From assembly GCA_026393275.1 (NCBI GenBank), contig JAPLAM010000044.1, positions 1-64,000 of the forward strand: 64,000 nt of DNA, in the 5' to 3' direction. Shown in pieces: positions 56,105 through 64,000 of the stretch. The position numbers and the translations under genes are program-made. The stretch is from Arthrobacter sp. GTDB lineage: Bacteria; Actinomycetota; Actinomycetes; Actinomycetales; Micrococcaceae. How positions within the stretch are numbered: the stretch's first letter is position 1; every line of letters begins with the position of its first letter. The notes under the pieces are model-generated. The model did no database searches. It saw nothing but the letters and a program-made list of their open reading frames with translations, and had not been told where the DNA came from.

Positions 56105-57247
56105 ATGTTCCTCGCACTCCGCGAATTGATCTTCGCGCGTGGCCGTTTCAGCCTGATGGGCGGTGTCATCGCACTCATCGCCGTCCTCATGGTGATGCTT
56201 TCCGGTCTTTCCTCCGGCCTCGTCAACGACGGCGTGTCAGGCCTCAAGTCCATGCCCGTGACCGCTTTCGCCTTCGACCAGGGCACCAAGACGGACAATG
56301 CCTTCTCCCGCTCCGTGATCGATGACCAGCAGCTCATCGCCTGGCGCGGCGTCGAGGGCGTGGCCGCAGCCGAGAAGATGGGCGTTGGCATGGCCAATGC
56401 CACCACCGAATCCGGCAAACAGGTTGACCTCACGCTTTTCGGCGTAGAGCCCGGATCCTTCCTGGAACCGTCCCGCTCCGCGGGCACCGGACTGGGCTCC
56501 AGTGACGGCATTGTGGTGTCCTCGACCGCGAAGGCTGAGGGCATCGAGCTCGGCACCGTCGTGACGCTGGACCGGATCGGCACGAAGCTCAAAGTAGTTG
56601 GCTTCACCGACGGCCAGGCCACCTTCGGACACGTCGACGTGGCCTACCTGCCGTTGAAGACCTGGCAGTTGATAACTTCAGGCCAGGCCGCGGCCGGAAC
56701 TCCCACCGCCGCGCAGCTGTCCGCAGTGGACTTCCATACCGCCAGCGTCGTCGCCGTCCAGGCGAAGTCAGGGGCCAAGCTGGACCTTGCCGCCGGCGAC
56801 ACGGCCGCCGGAACGTCCAGCAAATCCCTGTCGGCCGCCTTCAACGCATCTCCCGGCTATGAGGCAGAGACCATGACCCTGAGCATGATCCAGGTTTTCC
56901 TCTACGCGATCTGCGCCCTCGTGGTCGGCGCGTTCTTCACCGTGTGGACGATCCAGCGGAAGCACGAGATCTCGGTGCTCCGGGCCATCGGAGCCTCAAC
57001 CGGTTACCTGCTGCGGGATGGGCTGGCCCAGGCCGCAATCCTGTTGGTGGGATTCACCGCACTGGGCGTGGCAGCCGGCCTGGGGCTGGGCGCCGCCATG
57101 CCGGAGGCCATGCCCTTCGCTCTTGAGGCCGCTCCGATCGCCACCGCCACGGGTCTCACCATTGGTTTGGGCCTGATCGGTGCCGCCGTGGCCGTGGTTC
57201 GCATTTCCCGAATCGACCCGCTCAATGCCCTTGGAGGACAGCGATGA
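56105..57247 (+). CDS. ABC transporter permease (FtsX/MacB-like)
   Basis: The 380-aa protein has an N-terminal helix (ALRELIFARGRFSLMGGVIALIAVLMV), a large extracytoplasmic domain of about 230 residues and three C-terminal helices (VFLYAICALVVGAFFTVWTI, LVGFTALGVAAGLGL and ATGLTIGLGLIGAAVAVVRI). This is the FtsX fold of lipoprotein/peptide exporters. ATG 56105 is used, because the upstream frame runs through the operator. It overlaps the ATPase gene in ATGA. The substrate is unknown; a drug, lipid or peptide is likely. Confidence 0.9.
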   Translation: MFLALRELIFARGRFSLMGGVIALIAVLMVMLSGLSSGLVNDGVSGLKSMPVTAFAFDQGTKTDNAFSRSVIDDQQLIAWRGVEGVAAAEKMGVGMANATTESGKQVDLTLFGVEPGSFLEPSRSAGTGLGSSDGIVVSSTAKAEGIELGTVVTLDRIGTKLKVVGFTDGQATFGHVDVAYLPLKTWQLITSGQAAAGTPTAAQLSAVDFHTASVVAVQAKSGAKLDLAAGDTAAGTSSKSLSAAFNASPGYEAETMTLSMIQVFLYAICALVVGAFFTVWTIQRKHEISVLRAIGASTGYLLRDGLAQAAILLVGFTALGVAAGLGLGAAMPEAMPFALEAAPIATATGLTIGLGLIGAAVAVVRISRIDPLNALGGQR

Positions 57248-57972
57248 CCAACCCCACGTTCCAGGCAGCCAGCGCAAGCCTGGCCGCTCTCCCAGCGACC
57301 GGCCTGTCCATCCGCCACGCGGTGATGGAACTTGGCGACGGCGACACCCGGGTGACCGCCCTTGATGACGTCAGCCTCGATGTTGCTTCGGGCGAGTTCC
57401 TGGCCATTGTCGGGCCGTCCGGTTCCGGCAAGTCCTCGCTGCTGGCCGTCGCCGGCGCCCTGGCCTCCCCGGATTCCGGAACGGTCACGGTCAACGGCCA
57501 GGATCTTTCCCAACTGAGCCAGGGCAAACGCGCCGCGTTCCGGCTGTCCAACATCGGCTTCGTCTTCCAGTCCGGCAACCTCATCCCGGCCCTGACGACG
57601 GCGGACCAGCTCCGGCTGGTGAACCGGCTCGCGGGCGGTCCGAAGACCTTCGACCCGGTCGCCCTGCTGGAATCGGTCGGCATGGCCCACCGTGCCGCCA
57701 ACCGCCCCGGCCAGCTCTCCGGCGGCGAACGCCAACGCGTCGGCATCGCGCGGGCACTCGTCACCGGAGCGAAACTCCTGCTTGTCGACGAACCGACCGC
57801 GTCCCTGGACCGGGCCCGCAGCCGCGAAGTCGTGGAACACCTCGCACGGCAGAGCCACGAGCACGGCGTCGCAACCGTCATGGTCACCCACGACCACGAC
57901 GTCCTGGGCTACTGCGACCGCGTCCTGGAAATGGTGGACGGCCGCTTGGGCGCCCCCGCCCCGGTTCGCTAA
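57244..57972 (+). CDS. ABC transporter ATP-binding protein (MacB/LolD-like)
   Basis: The 242-aa ATPase has Walker A GPSGSGKS, Q-loop FVFQSGNLIP, the ABC signature LSGGERQR, Walker B LLLVDEPT and H-loop VTHDHD. It powers the permease encoded directly before it. The N-terminal 20 residues form a Pro/Ala-rich extension. The TetR gene 101 bp downstream on the same strand likely regulates this pair. Confidence 0.93.
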   Translation: MTNPTFQAASASLAALPATGLSIRHAVMELGDGDTRVTALDDVSLDVASGEFLAIVGPSGSGKSSLLAVAGALASPDSGTVTVNGQDLSQLSQGKRAAFRLSNIGFVFQSGNLIPALTTADQLRLVNRLAGGPKTFDPVALLESVGMAHRAANRPGQLSGGERQRVGIARALVTGAKLLLVDEPTASLDRARSREVVEHLARQSHEHGVATVMVTHDHDVLGYCDRVLEMVDGRLGAPAPVR

Positions 57973-58073
57973 TACGCCCGACTCCGGGCACGACGACGGC
58001 GGCCTGCTTAGCGGGCCGCCGTCGCGCGCCGTACTCTTGATGCGTAAGTCAGCCAGCGTCTAAGGATCCCGTA

Positions 58074-58658
58074 ATGCCCAGAATCAGTGCAGCCACCGTT
58101 GCGGAACACCGTGCCGCAAAGGAACGCGCGCTACTGGACGCTGCCCACGAGCTGTTGCAGGAGACCTCCGAAGCGCCGACCATGGCTGAGGTGGCCGAGC
58201 GGGCCGGACTCTCGAGGCCCAGCGTCTACCAATACTTCGACTCCCGTCAGGACCTCCTCCAGGCTCTGGTCCGCGACATATTCCCGCGCTGGACCGAGCG
58301 CGTCACCGGTGCCATGGCCGATGCCCCCACCAAAGCCGACCGCATCCTGGCCTACGCGACAGCCAATGTGGACCTTGTCGCCGAAGGAGCCCATGCGGTC
58401 GGGGCAGCATTGGCAGCGCTGGCCCCGGGCGAGGAACTCGACGAGCAAGCCACCCGGATGCACCGCCAGCTTCAGGAACCTCTCATCGAGACGCTCACGG
58501 AGCTAGGAGTCGCGGACCCCGAGTCGCTGGCAGAGATGATCAACTCCGTCGTACACGCCGGCACCCGCATGCTCGAATCCGGGCAAACTCTGGAACAAGT
58601 CCACTCCCACCTCAGGACGCTGCTCGGGCCCTTCGTGACAGAACACCAAAGGGCCTAA
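58074..58658 (+). CDS. TetR-family regulator (ABC exporter)
   Basis: The 194-aa protein has the HTH TMAEVAERAGLSRPSVYQYF and a helical ligand domain. It follows the ABC exporter genes, whose promoter holds two CYGACA-NNN-TGTCRG palindromes; this protein is the most likely binder. ATG 58074 follows GGATCC-rich but weak ribosome signals. The ligand is unknown. Confidence 0.88.
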   Translation: MPRISAATVAEHRAAKERALLDAAHELLQETSEAPTMAEVAERAGLSRPSVYQYFDSRQDLLQALVRDIFPRWTERVTGAMADAPTKADRILAYATANVDLVAEGAHAVGAALAALAPGEELDEQATRMHRQLQEPLIETLTELGVADPESLAEMINSVVHAGTRMLESGQTLEQVHSHLRTLLGPFVTEHQRA

Positions 58659-58675
58659 GCCACGCGGCCGACCGC

Positions 58676-59362
58676 TCATCCGCCGTGGACGGCCCGTTGC
58701 TCTTGTTCCGAGCGGTCCAGGTAGGCCAGCAGGAGGTCCGCGGCGCGGCCCGGATCGCCGGCTTCCAGCGCAGCGCAGATTTGCTCGTTGTCGGACAGGT
58801 AGCCGCGGTAGAAGTGCGCGTCCACGGTGGCCTGGTGGAAGAACAGCCGCATCTCGGCCAGGACCTGGGCCATGATCGTGTCGAGCCGGCGGCTGCCGGC
58901 CAGGGCCACGATCGCGCGGTGGAAGTGCTGGTTCGCGGTCCCCAGGGCTTCATCGTCGTCGTCGGCCGCCGCCGCTTTGCCCTCCTCAACAGCGGCGCGG
59001 ACCGCGGCCACCCCTTCCGGGCTGCCCCCGCCGCGGAGGGCGGCGGCCTCGATGGCGCGCCGCACCGTGTACACATCGTGGATGTCGCCGGCGCCCAGGC
59101 TGGCCACGAAGACCCCGCGGTTGGGGTGCCGGACCACCAGTCGCTCAGCCGCGAGTTCGGCGAAGGCCTCGCGGACGGTGTTGCGCGAGACGCCCAGGTC
59201 CGCAGCAATGGTCGATTCGGTCAGCCGGGTTCCCGGCAGCAGCACGCCGTCGGCCAGTTGAAGGCGGAGTTCGGCCGCGACCCGGTCCGCCACCGACGGG
59301 ACGGCGATCCGCAGCCGCGCCGCGGCCGCCAGCACACGGGGGTCGGCGTCGGAAGTCATCAT
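58676..59362 (-). CDS. GntR-family regulator, FadR/FCD subgroup (5-oxoprolinase genes)
   Basis: The 228-aa protein has an N-terminal winged helix (GTRLTESTIAADLGVSRNTVREAF) and an FCD-type helical ligand domain with His residues in ANQHFHRAIV and NEQIC near the metal site. It is divergent from pxpA, and an operator-like palindrome sits between. It probably represses or activates pxpA-pxpBC in response to 5-oxoproline or a related acid; the ligand is inferred. Confidence 0.9.
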   Translation of the reverse strand: MMTSDADPRVLAAAARLRIAVPSVADRVAAELRLQLADGVLLPGTRLTESTIAADLGVSRNTVREAFAELAAERLVVRHPNRGVFVASLGAGDIHDVYTVRRAIEAAALRGGGSPEGVAAVRAAVEEGKAAAADDDDEALGTANQHFHRAIVALAGSRRLDTIMAQVLAEMRLFFHQATVDAHFYRGYLSDNEQICAALEAGDPGRAADLLLAYLDRSEQEQRAVHGG

Positions 59363-59402
59363 GCCGCGAATCTACACGATCGTTCCGCGAAAGTATCGTC
59401 GG

Positions 59403-59415
59403 ATTGTTGAACAAT
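59403..59415. promoter_or_regulatory. candidate GntR operator between gntR and pxpA
   Basis: The perfect 13-bp palindrome ATTGTTGAACAAT contains TTGT-TGA-ACAA, the FadR-type operator pattern. It is 40 bases before the GntR start and 54 bases before pxpA. Confidence 0.75.
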
Positions 59416-59469
59416 ACCCGGGGATGGTGCATCCTGACAGAGAGCCAAGAAATTGAGACGGGATGAGAC

Positions 59470-60243
59470 ATGGCAGTCAGCAGGCTGGGCAGCATCGACC
59501 TCAACAGCGACGTCGGAGAATCGTACGGACGCTGGAACCTCGGTGACGACAGTGCGATGTTCCGCTCCGTTTCGAGCGCCAACGTGGCCTGCGGGTTCCA
59601 CGCCGGAGACCCCAGCGTCATCCGGAAAACCTGCCGCGAGGCTGTCGCCGCCGGCGTCATGATCGGCGCCCACGTCGGGTACCGGGATCTGGCGGGCTTC
59701 GGCCGCCGATTCCTCGACGTCGAGCCGAACGACCTGGCCAACGACGTCGTCTACCAGATCGGGGCGCTGCAGGCCCTGGCCGCGGCAGAGGGCGGCAGGG
59801 TGGCCTACGTCAAGCCGCACGGCGGCTTGTACAACGCGATCGTGGCGCACACAGCGCAGGCGAAGGCCGTCGTCGAGGCCGTGAAGTCCGTGGACCCGGA
59901 CCTGCCCATCCTGGGCCTGCCGGGCTCGGAAGTGCTCCGTCTGGCCGAGGCGGCCGGGCTGCGGGTGGTCACCGAAGCCTTCGCGGACCGCGCCTACAAC
60001 CCGGACGGCACGCTGGTTTCCCGCGCCCTCCCCGGCGCGGTGCTGCACGACCTCGTCGACATCACCGAGCATGCCCTCCGGATAGCGGCCGACTCCGCCG
60101 TCCGCACCATCGACGGCTCCATCCTGAAAATCCGGGCGGACAGCATCTGTGTGCACGGCGATTCCCCGGGAGCCGTCGCCATGGCAGCCGCCGTCCGCGA
60201 GGCGCTCACCGCCGCCGGCATCAGCACGGCACCGTTCATCTAG
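59470..60243 (+). CDS. pxpA: 5-oxoprolinase subunit PxpA
   Basis: PxpA, with PxpB and PxpC, hydrolyses 5-oxoproline to glutamate with ATP. The 257-aa LamB/YcsF-family protein shows [40 protein letters not shown] and [11 protein letters not shown], and [11 protein letters not shown] near the end; all are family signatures. Start ATG 59470. It is followed five bases later by the fused pxpB-pxpC gene. Confidence 0.95.
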   Translation: MAVSRLGSIDLNSDVGESYGRWNLGDDSAMFRSVSSANVACGFHAGDPSVIRKTCREAVAAGVMIGAHVGYRDLAGFGRRFLDVEPNDLANDVVYQIGALQALAAAEGGRVAYVKPHGGLYNAIVAHTAQAKAVVEAVKSVDPDLPILGLPGSEVLRLAEAAGLRVVTEAFADRAYNPDGTLVSRALPGAVLHDLVDITEHALRIAADSAVRTIDGSILKIRADSICVHGDSPGAVAMAAAVREALTAAGISTAPFI

Positions 60244-60247
60244 CACC

Positions 60248-61966
60248 ATGCGTATTCCGCAGCGGGCCGCGCCGGCGAAGGGCAGGGGTGAGGTGCCGGT
60301 GAGCCCGGTGAGTTCTGTGCGGGCCGTTGGCACCCGTGCGGTGCTCGCGGAGCTGGCCGGCACCCACGATGTTCTGGCGCTGCAGGCCCTGCTCCGGGAG
60401 CGGCCGCTGCCCGGCCAGCTGGATGTCCTGGCCGCGGCCGAAACCGTCTTGGTCAGGGCCGATTCGCCTGCCTCGGCCCGCCGGATTGCCGCGGAGCTGC
60501 TGCGGCTCGACCTAGCCGCCGCCGTGCAGCCCGACGGCGGCCTGGTGGTCATCGACACCGTGTACGACGGCGAAGACCTCGCCGAAGTGGGCGAGCTGAC
60601 CGGCCTGGGCACGGATGGCGTGATCACTGCCCACGCCGGCCAGCTGTGGACGGTGGCCTTCACCGGCTTCGCCCCCGGCTTCGGCTACCTGATCGGTGAG
60701 AATGACGCCCTCACCGTGCCCCGCCGCGAGTCCCCGCGCACCGCCGTGCCTGCAGGATCGGTGGCGCTAGCCGGTAAGCACTCGGCCGTCTACCCGCGCC
60801 GCTCGCCCGGGGGCTGGCAACTGATCGGCCACACCGGTGCCCGGATGTGGGACCTGGACCGCGAGCAGCCCGCCCTCGCAGCCTTGGGCCGGCGGATCCA
60901 GTTCCGGCCGGTCCGTGCGACCGTGGCGCTGGCGCCTGAACAGCGCGCCCCGACTCCTGCGCCGGAGGTGGCGTCCGGGCTGCGGGTCGTCTCGCCCGGC
61001 CTGCAGAGTTTGGTCCAGGACCTGGGACGCCACGGCCACTTCGGCCTCGGTGTCTCCGTCGCCGGGGCACTGGACCGCGCCTCGCTGCGCCGCGCCAACC
61101 GCCTCGTCGGGAACGCGCCGTCGGCCGCGGCGATCGAGACCGTCGCCGGCGGACTCACCGTCCAGGCCGTCGGGGACCAGGTCCTGGCCGTTGCCGGTGC
61201 GCCGTCGGAATTGACGGTCAGCTCCCCGGCCGGACCTGAGGCTGAGCCCCTCCGTCGGACCGTTGCGGTGTCCGCCCCCTTTGCCCTGTTCGACGGCGAA
61301 ACGCTGGGCATCGGCGCGCCGCGGAGCGGTTTCCGCAGCTACCTCGCCGTCCGGGGCGGCGTGGATGCCGCCCCGGTGCTGGGCAGCCGGTCCACCGACA
61401 CGATGTCCGGGATCGGCCCGGCACCCTTGGCCGCCGGGCAGCTGCTGGCCTCCGGGCACGACGTCGAGTCCGGAGTCGTCGGGAGCCCCGAACTGCAGCC
61501 CGATTTTCCGGATTCCGGGGTAACGGTCCTCGACGTCGTCCGGGGCCCGCGCGCGGACTGGTTCGACGAGGCGGCGCTGGATTCCCTTACCGCGCAGCAG
61601 TGGCAGGTGAAGCCGCAATCCAACCGGGTGGGCATGCGGCTGGACGGAACACCGCTGCGGCGCGCCCGGCAGGGGGAACTTCCCAGCGAGGGGACCGTGG
61701 CGGGCGCCCTGCAGGTGCCGCCCGAGGGCCTGCCCGTGCTTTTCCTGGCCGACCACCCCATCACCGGCGGCTACCCCGTGATCGCCGTCGTCGTCGATTC
61801 GCAACTGGACCTCGCCGCGCAGGTCCCGATCGGCGGTGCCATCCGCTTCCGCTGGGCGGAGTCGAGTGCCAGCCGCGATGATGCCGGGCCGAAGGACGCC
61901 GCGCGCGAGGATGCTGGACGCGAGGATGCCGGACGCGAGGATTCCGGGCCGGGCCACGGGACATGA
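60248..61966 (+). CDS. pxpBC: fused 5-oxoprolinase subunits PxpB-PxpC
   Basis: The 572-aa protein joins PxpB (about residues 20-225, with WTVAFTGFAPGFGYLIG, SVALAGKHSAVYPRRSPGGW) and PxpC (about 245-545, with LQSLVQDLGRHGHFGLGVSVAG, FRSYLAVRGG, NRVGMRLDG and SEGTVAGALQVPP). In E. coli they are separate proteins. ATG 60248 is used; the frame is open upstream inside pxpA. A low-complexity C-terminal tail (ASRDDAGPKDAAREDAGRED, then similar) follows the last domain and is made by three 15-bp DNA repeats at 61904-61948. The tail has no family counterpart. Confidence 0.93.
   Translation: MRIPQRAAPAKGRGEVPVSPVSSVRAVGTRAVLAELAGTHDVLALQALLRERPLPGQLDVLAAAETVLVRADSPASARRIAAELLRLDLAAAVQPDGGLVVIDTVYDGEDLAEVGELTGLGTDGVITAHAGQLWTVAFTGFAPGFGYLIGENDALTVPRRESPRTAVPAGSVALAGKHSAVYPRRSPGGWQLIGHTGARMWDLDREQPALAALGRRIQFRPVRATVALAPEQRAPTPAPEVASGLRVVSPGLQSLVQDLGRHGHFGLGVSVAGALDRASLRRANRLVGNAPSAAAIETVAGGLTVQAVGDQVLAVAGAPSELTVSSPAGPEAEPLRRTVAVSAPFALFDGETLGIGAPRSGFRSYLAVRGGVDAAPVLGSRSTDTMSGIGPAPLAAGQLLASGHDVESGVVGSPELQPDFPDSGVTVLDVVRGPRADWFDEAALDSLTAQQWQVKPQSNRVGMRLDGTPLRRARQGELPSEGTVAGALQVPPEGLPVLFLADHPITGGYPVIAVVVDSQLDLAAQVPIGGAIRFRWAESSASRDDAGPKDAAREDAGREDAGREDSGPGHGT
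61904..61948 (+). repeat. three in-frame 15-bp tandem repeats in the pxpBC tail
   Basis: CGCGAGGATGCTGGA-like units (61904-61918, 61919-61933, 61934-61948) encode REDAG/REDSG. The unit length of 15 bp keeps the reading frame, so copy-number changes would alter only tail length. Confidence 0.85.
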
Positions 61967-62085
61967 CCACTCCTCCGGTCGGCGGGTGGACATAATGCCA
62001 CTATGTCCATCCCAGGGGCTCGCGACTGGACATGCTCTCCGTGCAAGCCACCTGGCCGGAGGACATGTCCAGTCCTGACGCGGAA
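61957..62085. repeat. 129-bp palindrome-rich repeat, copy 1
   Basis: Contains GGACATA (61988-61994) and TATGTCC (62002-62008) as an inverted pair, the palindrome GGACATGTCC (62061-62070) and GGACATGCTCTCC (62028-62040) that is inverted at 62087-62099. It aligns with copy 2 along its whole length with scattered changes. Confidence 0.85.
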
Positions 62086-62225
62086 GGGAGAGCATGTCCT
62101 ATGGCCAGGGCACGAAACTGCGGTGCCACGCCCAGCCGCGCACCAATCCGCGCGCCGCGACGGGGACGAAGAGGCCTGTAGCGACGACACCCGCGACGGC
62201 CCCGTCCGGATCGTGCGGCCGGGCC

Positions 62226-62354
62226 CGGGACATGACCAATCCTCGGGGTGGTGGGTGGACATAATGCCACTATGTCCATCCCAGGGGCCCGGGACTGGAC
62301 CTGCTCTCCTGCAAGAGCCCCCCGGCCGCGGGACATGTCCAGTCCTGCCCGGAA
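62226..62354. repeat. 129-bp palindrome-rich repeat, copy 2
   Basis: Same length as copy 1, 269 bp further along, with the GGACATA/TATGTCC pair at 62257-62277 and GGACATGTCC at 62331-62340. No coding frame or transposase is linked. The region 61967-62436 holds no gene. Confidence 0.85.
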
Positions 62355-62379
62355 CCAAACCTTCGCTCGGATTAAACGG

Positions 62380-62413
62380 CAGGGTCCGCCCGGTTGGCAC
62401 CGGACGGACCCTG
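62380..62413. terminator. stem-loop downstream of the HhH-like gene
   Basis: Arms CAGGGTCCG (62380-62388) and CGGACCCTG (62405-62413), extended by partly paired bases inside, form a strong stem 24 bases after the gene at 62437 (minus strand). No long T-run is present. Confidence 0.6.
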
Positions 62414-62436
62414 GCGGTCGCTTCGACGCCGTTCAG

Positions 62437-62658
62437 CTAGCCAACGTGGCCGGCGAGTGCAACAAGGACGCCGGCGGTGGCGAAGTACTTGTTGCTGCCC
62501 AGATCACGGATCGTCTTGATGCCCATGTTGGCGAGGAGTTCATCGTGCTTCTCCGTGAGGCCGGCCAAGGCGGACGGAGGCGCGTTGAGGACTTCCTCCA
62601 GGCTCTTGTTTTCGTAGTCCTTGTCGAGTTTCTTGCCCAGCTCAATTGAAATAGCCAT
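62437..62658 (-). CDS. small helix-hairpin-helix-like protein of unknown function
   Basis: The 73-aa protein (start MAISIELGKKLDKDYENKSL) has a predicted HhH-like core, LTEKHDELLANMGIKTIRDL, and a short hydrophobic C-terminus (FATAGVLVALAGH). Small proteins of this type occur in many bacteria; their function is not known. ATG 62658 follows AAAGGATG. A longer frame with nine extra codons is possible. It is a single gene with a stem-loop after it. Confidence 0.7.
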   Translation of the reverse strand: MAISIELGKKLDKDYENKSLEEVLNAPPSALAGLTEKHDELLANMGIKTIRDLGSNKYFATAGVLVALAGHVG

Positions 62659-62972
62659 GATCATCCTTTGCTCGAAACGGAACAACAGTCTTCACCTGCG
62701 GCGCGAGGACCAGCCACGGCCGCGGGCCCGGGGTCCCGGATCAGTCCCGTCGCCCTTGGTGGCTACGTTAGCGCAGCGCCCCTCGACTTGGCGCGGAATC
62801 GGCCGCATCTTTTTTGAGCTTTCTGCCGATCCGTCCTGGAGGTGGGACTACGGCCGTGGCAGCCGCCGACATCCGCGTCCGCCGCCGACGTCCGCGTCCA
62901 CCACCGCCGTCGGCTGCGTTCCCCGCACCCCTGCGGCCGCATTCCCAGCCGTGTACCCTGCCTCGCGTTGCC
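62659..62972. other. gene-free region before the siderophore ATPase gene end
   Basis: This 314-base stretch shows two imperfect copies of GCCGACRTCCGCGTCC in the segment 62860-62900 and no gene. It should hold the promoter of the HhH-like gene. Confidence 0.45.
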
Positions 62973-63731
62973 CTAGGCGAAATAGACGCCGATCCGGTTC
63001 CCGTCGATTTCCTCGATCCGGATGTCGATCTCGTAGATGTCCCGCAGTACCTCCGGCCGCATGATGTCCGCCGGTGTCCCCTGGTAGAGCAGCCGGCCGC
63101 CCTTCATGGCCAGCACGGTGTCCGAATAGCAGGAGGCGAAGTTGATGTCGTGGACCACCAGGACCACTGTCTTGCCCAGCTCGTCCGCGAGCCGGCGCAG
63201 GAGTCGCATCATCTCCACCGAGTGCTTCATGTCCAGGTTGTTCAGCGGTTCGTCCAGCAAGAGGTAGTCGGTGTCCTGCGCGAGCACCATGGCGATGAAG
63301 GCACGCTGGCGCTGGCCGCCGGAGAGTTCGTCCACGAACTTGTCCGCCATCGGGGTGAGGTCCAGCCGCGCGATCGCTTCGTCCACTTTGATCTTGTCCT
63401 CCACCGTGGGGCGGCCTCCGGAGTGCGGAAACCTGCCGAACGCCACCAGGTCCCGGACGCGCAGCCGCATCGTCAGGTGGTTTTCCTGCCGAAGGATGGC
63501 CATTGTCTTGGCGAGCTCGCGGCTGGGCGTCCGTGCGACGTCCAGCCCGGCTACCGCAACCGACCCGGAACCGAGCGGCTGTAACCGGCTGATCAGCGAG
63601 AGCAGCGTGGACTTTCCCGCGCCGTTGGGCCCGATGATGGACGTGATGCCGCCGCGCGGAATGACGCAGCTGACCTCATCCAAAACGGCGTGGGCACCGT
63701 AGCTCTTCGACACTTGGCGGATCTCGATCAC
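62973..63731 (-). CDS. iron-siderophore ABC transporter ATP-binding protein
   Basis: The 252-aa ATPase has Walker A GPNGAGKSTL, Q-loop RQENHLT, signature LSGGQRQR, Walker B LLLDEPLNNLD and H-loop VHDINFASCY, the last typical of FepC/YclP siderophore importers. It starts with GTG 63731. It follows a FecCD-type permease gene by 13 bases on the same strand, so the two are in one operon; the substrate-binding and any second permease gene lie outside the window. Confidence 0.92.
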   Translation of the reverse strand: MIEIRQVSKSYGAHAVLDEVSCVIPRGGITSIIGPNGAGKSTLLSLISRLQPLGSGSVAVAGLDVARTPSRELAKTMAILRQENHLTMRLRVRDLVAFGRFPHSGGRPTVEDKIKVDEAIARLDLTPMADKFVDELSGGQRQRAFIAMVLAQDTDYLLLDEPLNNLDMKHSVEMMRLLRRLADELGKTVVLVVHDINFASCYSDTVLAMKGGRLLYQGTPADIMRPEVLRDIYEIDIRIEEIDGNRIGVYFA

Positions 63732-63744
63732 TGGGCGGACTCCA

Positions 63745-64000
63745 TCACTTCAGCGCGCCTTTCAGCAGCAGGAACAGGAACAGGATGCCGCCGGTGAACT
63801 CGATGATGACACTCAGCGCCGTGTCGAAGCCGAAAACGCGCTCCAACACGAGCTGCCCGCCCACCAGCGCCACGATGCCCAGCAGCGAAACCATCGGCAG
63901 GAGCCAGGCGTGGCTGAAGCCGCGGCAGAACTGGTAGCCCAGGCTGACCACGAGGAGCCCGAAGAAGGTGACCGGGCCGACCAGCGCGGTGGAGACGACC
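63745..64000 (-). CDS. FecCD-type siderophore permease (partial, 5' end outside window)
   Basis: Only the C-terminal about 85 residues lie inside the window (the frame is open to base 64000). The visible part reads VVSTALVGPVTFFGLLVVSL, LGYQF and SHAWLLPMVSLLGIVALV, and GILFLFLLLKGALK, the typical last helices of FecCD permeases. The gene is cut by the window edge; it is not broken. Confidence 0.88.
   Translation of the reverse strand, partial: VVSTALVGPVTFFGLLVVSLGYQFCRGFSHAWLLPMVSLLGIVALVGGQLVLERVFGFDTALSVIIEFTGGILFLFLLLKGALK

Noticed and set aside
61957-62354. 129-bp repeats as a CRISPR array or IS element
   Set aside because: Only two long copies with no spacers, and no transposase frame in either.

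Overview
The window looks like the chromosomal replication-origin region of a high-GC actinobacterium of the family Micrococcaceae, most likely Arthrobacter or Pseudarthrobacter. The evidence is the order rpmH-dnaA-dnaN-gnd-recF-dciA-gyrB-gyrA-DUF3566-tRNA-Ile-(DLW-39)-tRNA-Ala, followed by the ppi/rhomboid/crgA/class E sortase/pabA block and the fhaA-fhaB-pstP-rodA-pbpA-pknA-pknB operon. GTG and TTG starts are frequent, and very long antisense reading frames occur, as expected of GC-rich DNA. The genus is an inference from synteny. No mobile element, CRISPR array or rRNA gene was seen.

Bases 1-12,900 hold the replication core. DnaA boxes lie on both sides of dnaA, and the dnaA-dnaN gap (1960-2545) is the best oriC. 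Sliding clamp, RecF, helicase-loader DciA and both gyrase subunits follow. Bases 12,950-31,500 hold a DMT exporter, a glycosyltransferase, a membrane protein with eight exact 11-residue repeats, a cyclophilin, a rhomboid protease, a 0.7-kb gene-free cluster of DnaA boxes, tag, crgA, srtE, pabA and the seven-gene cell-growth/Ser-Thr-phosphorylation operon, closed by tRNA-Leu.

Bases 31,500-47,000 are catabolic. A secreted GH5-CBM2 glycosidase is followed by an aldarate (glucarate/galactarate) island: an MFS importer, a FadR-type GntR regulator, talarate/galactarate dehydratase, an AEC carrier, glucarate dehydratase, 2,5-dioxovalerate dehydrogenase, 5-dehydro-4-deoxyglucarate dehydratase, a LysR regulator and a divergent tripartite tricarboxylate transporter with a UspA protein. 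Both dehydratases should feed 5-dehydro-4-deoxyglucarate to KdgD, then 2,5-dioxovalerate and 2-oxoglutarate. The kdgD and tctC promoters share a conserved upstream block that is probably the LysR operator.

Bases 47,000-52,000 form an amine-oxidation module: a TetR regulator with a perfect 19-bp palindrome, a flavin amine oxidase, a tandem UspA protein and an APC permease. Bases 52,000-64,000 hold accessory genes: a PPOX-fold protein, an F420-reductase-like protein, a VOC protein, a DUF5997 gene divergent from a LysR-like effector domain with no HTH (with five repeats at an exact 11-bp period between them), a lipoprotein, an FtsX/ATPase exporter with its TetR, a GntR-controlled 5-oxoprolinase set (pxpA, fused pxpBC), a duplicated 129-bp palindrome-rich element, a small HhH-like protein, and the end of an iron-siderophore ABC transporter operon that runs off the window.
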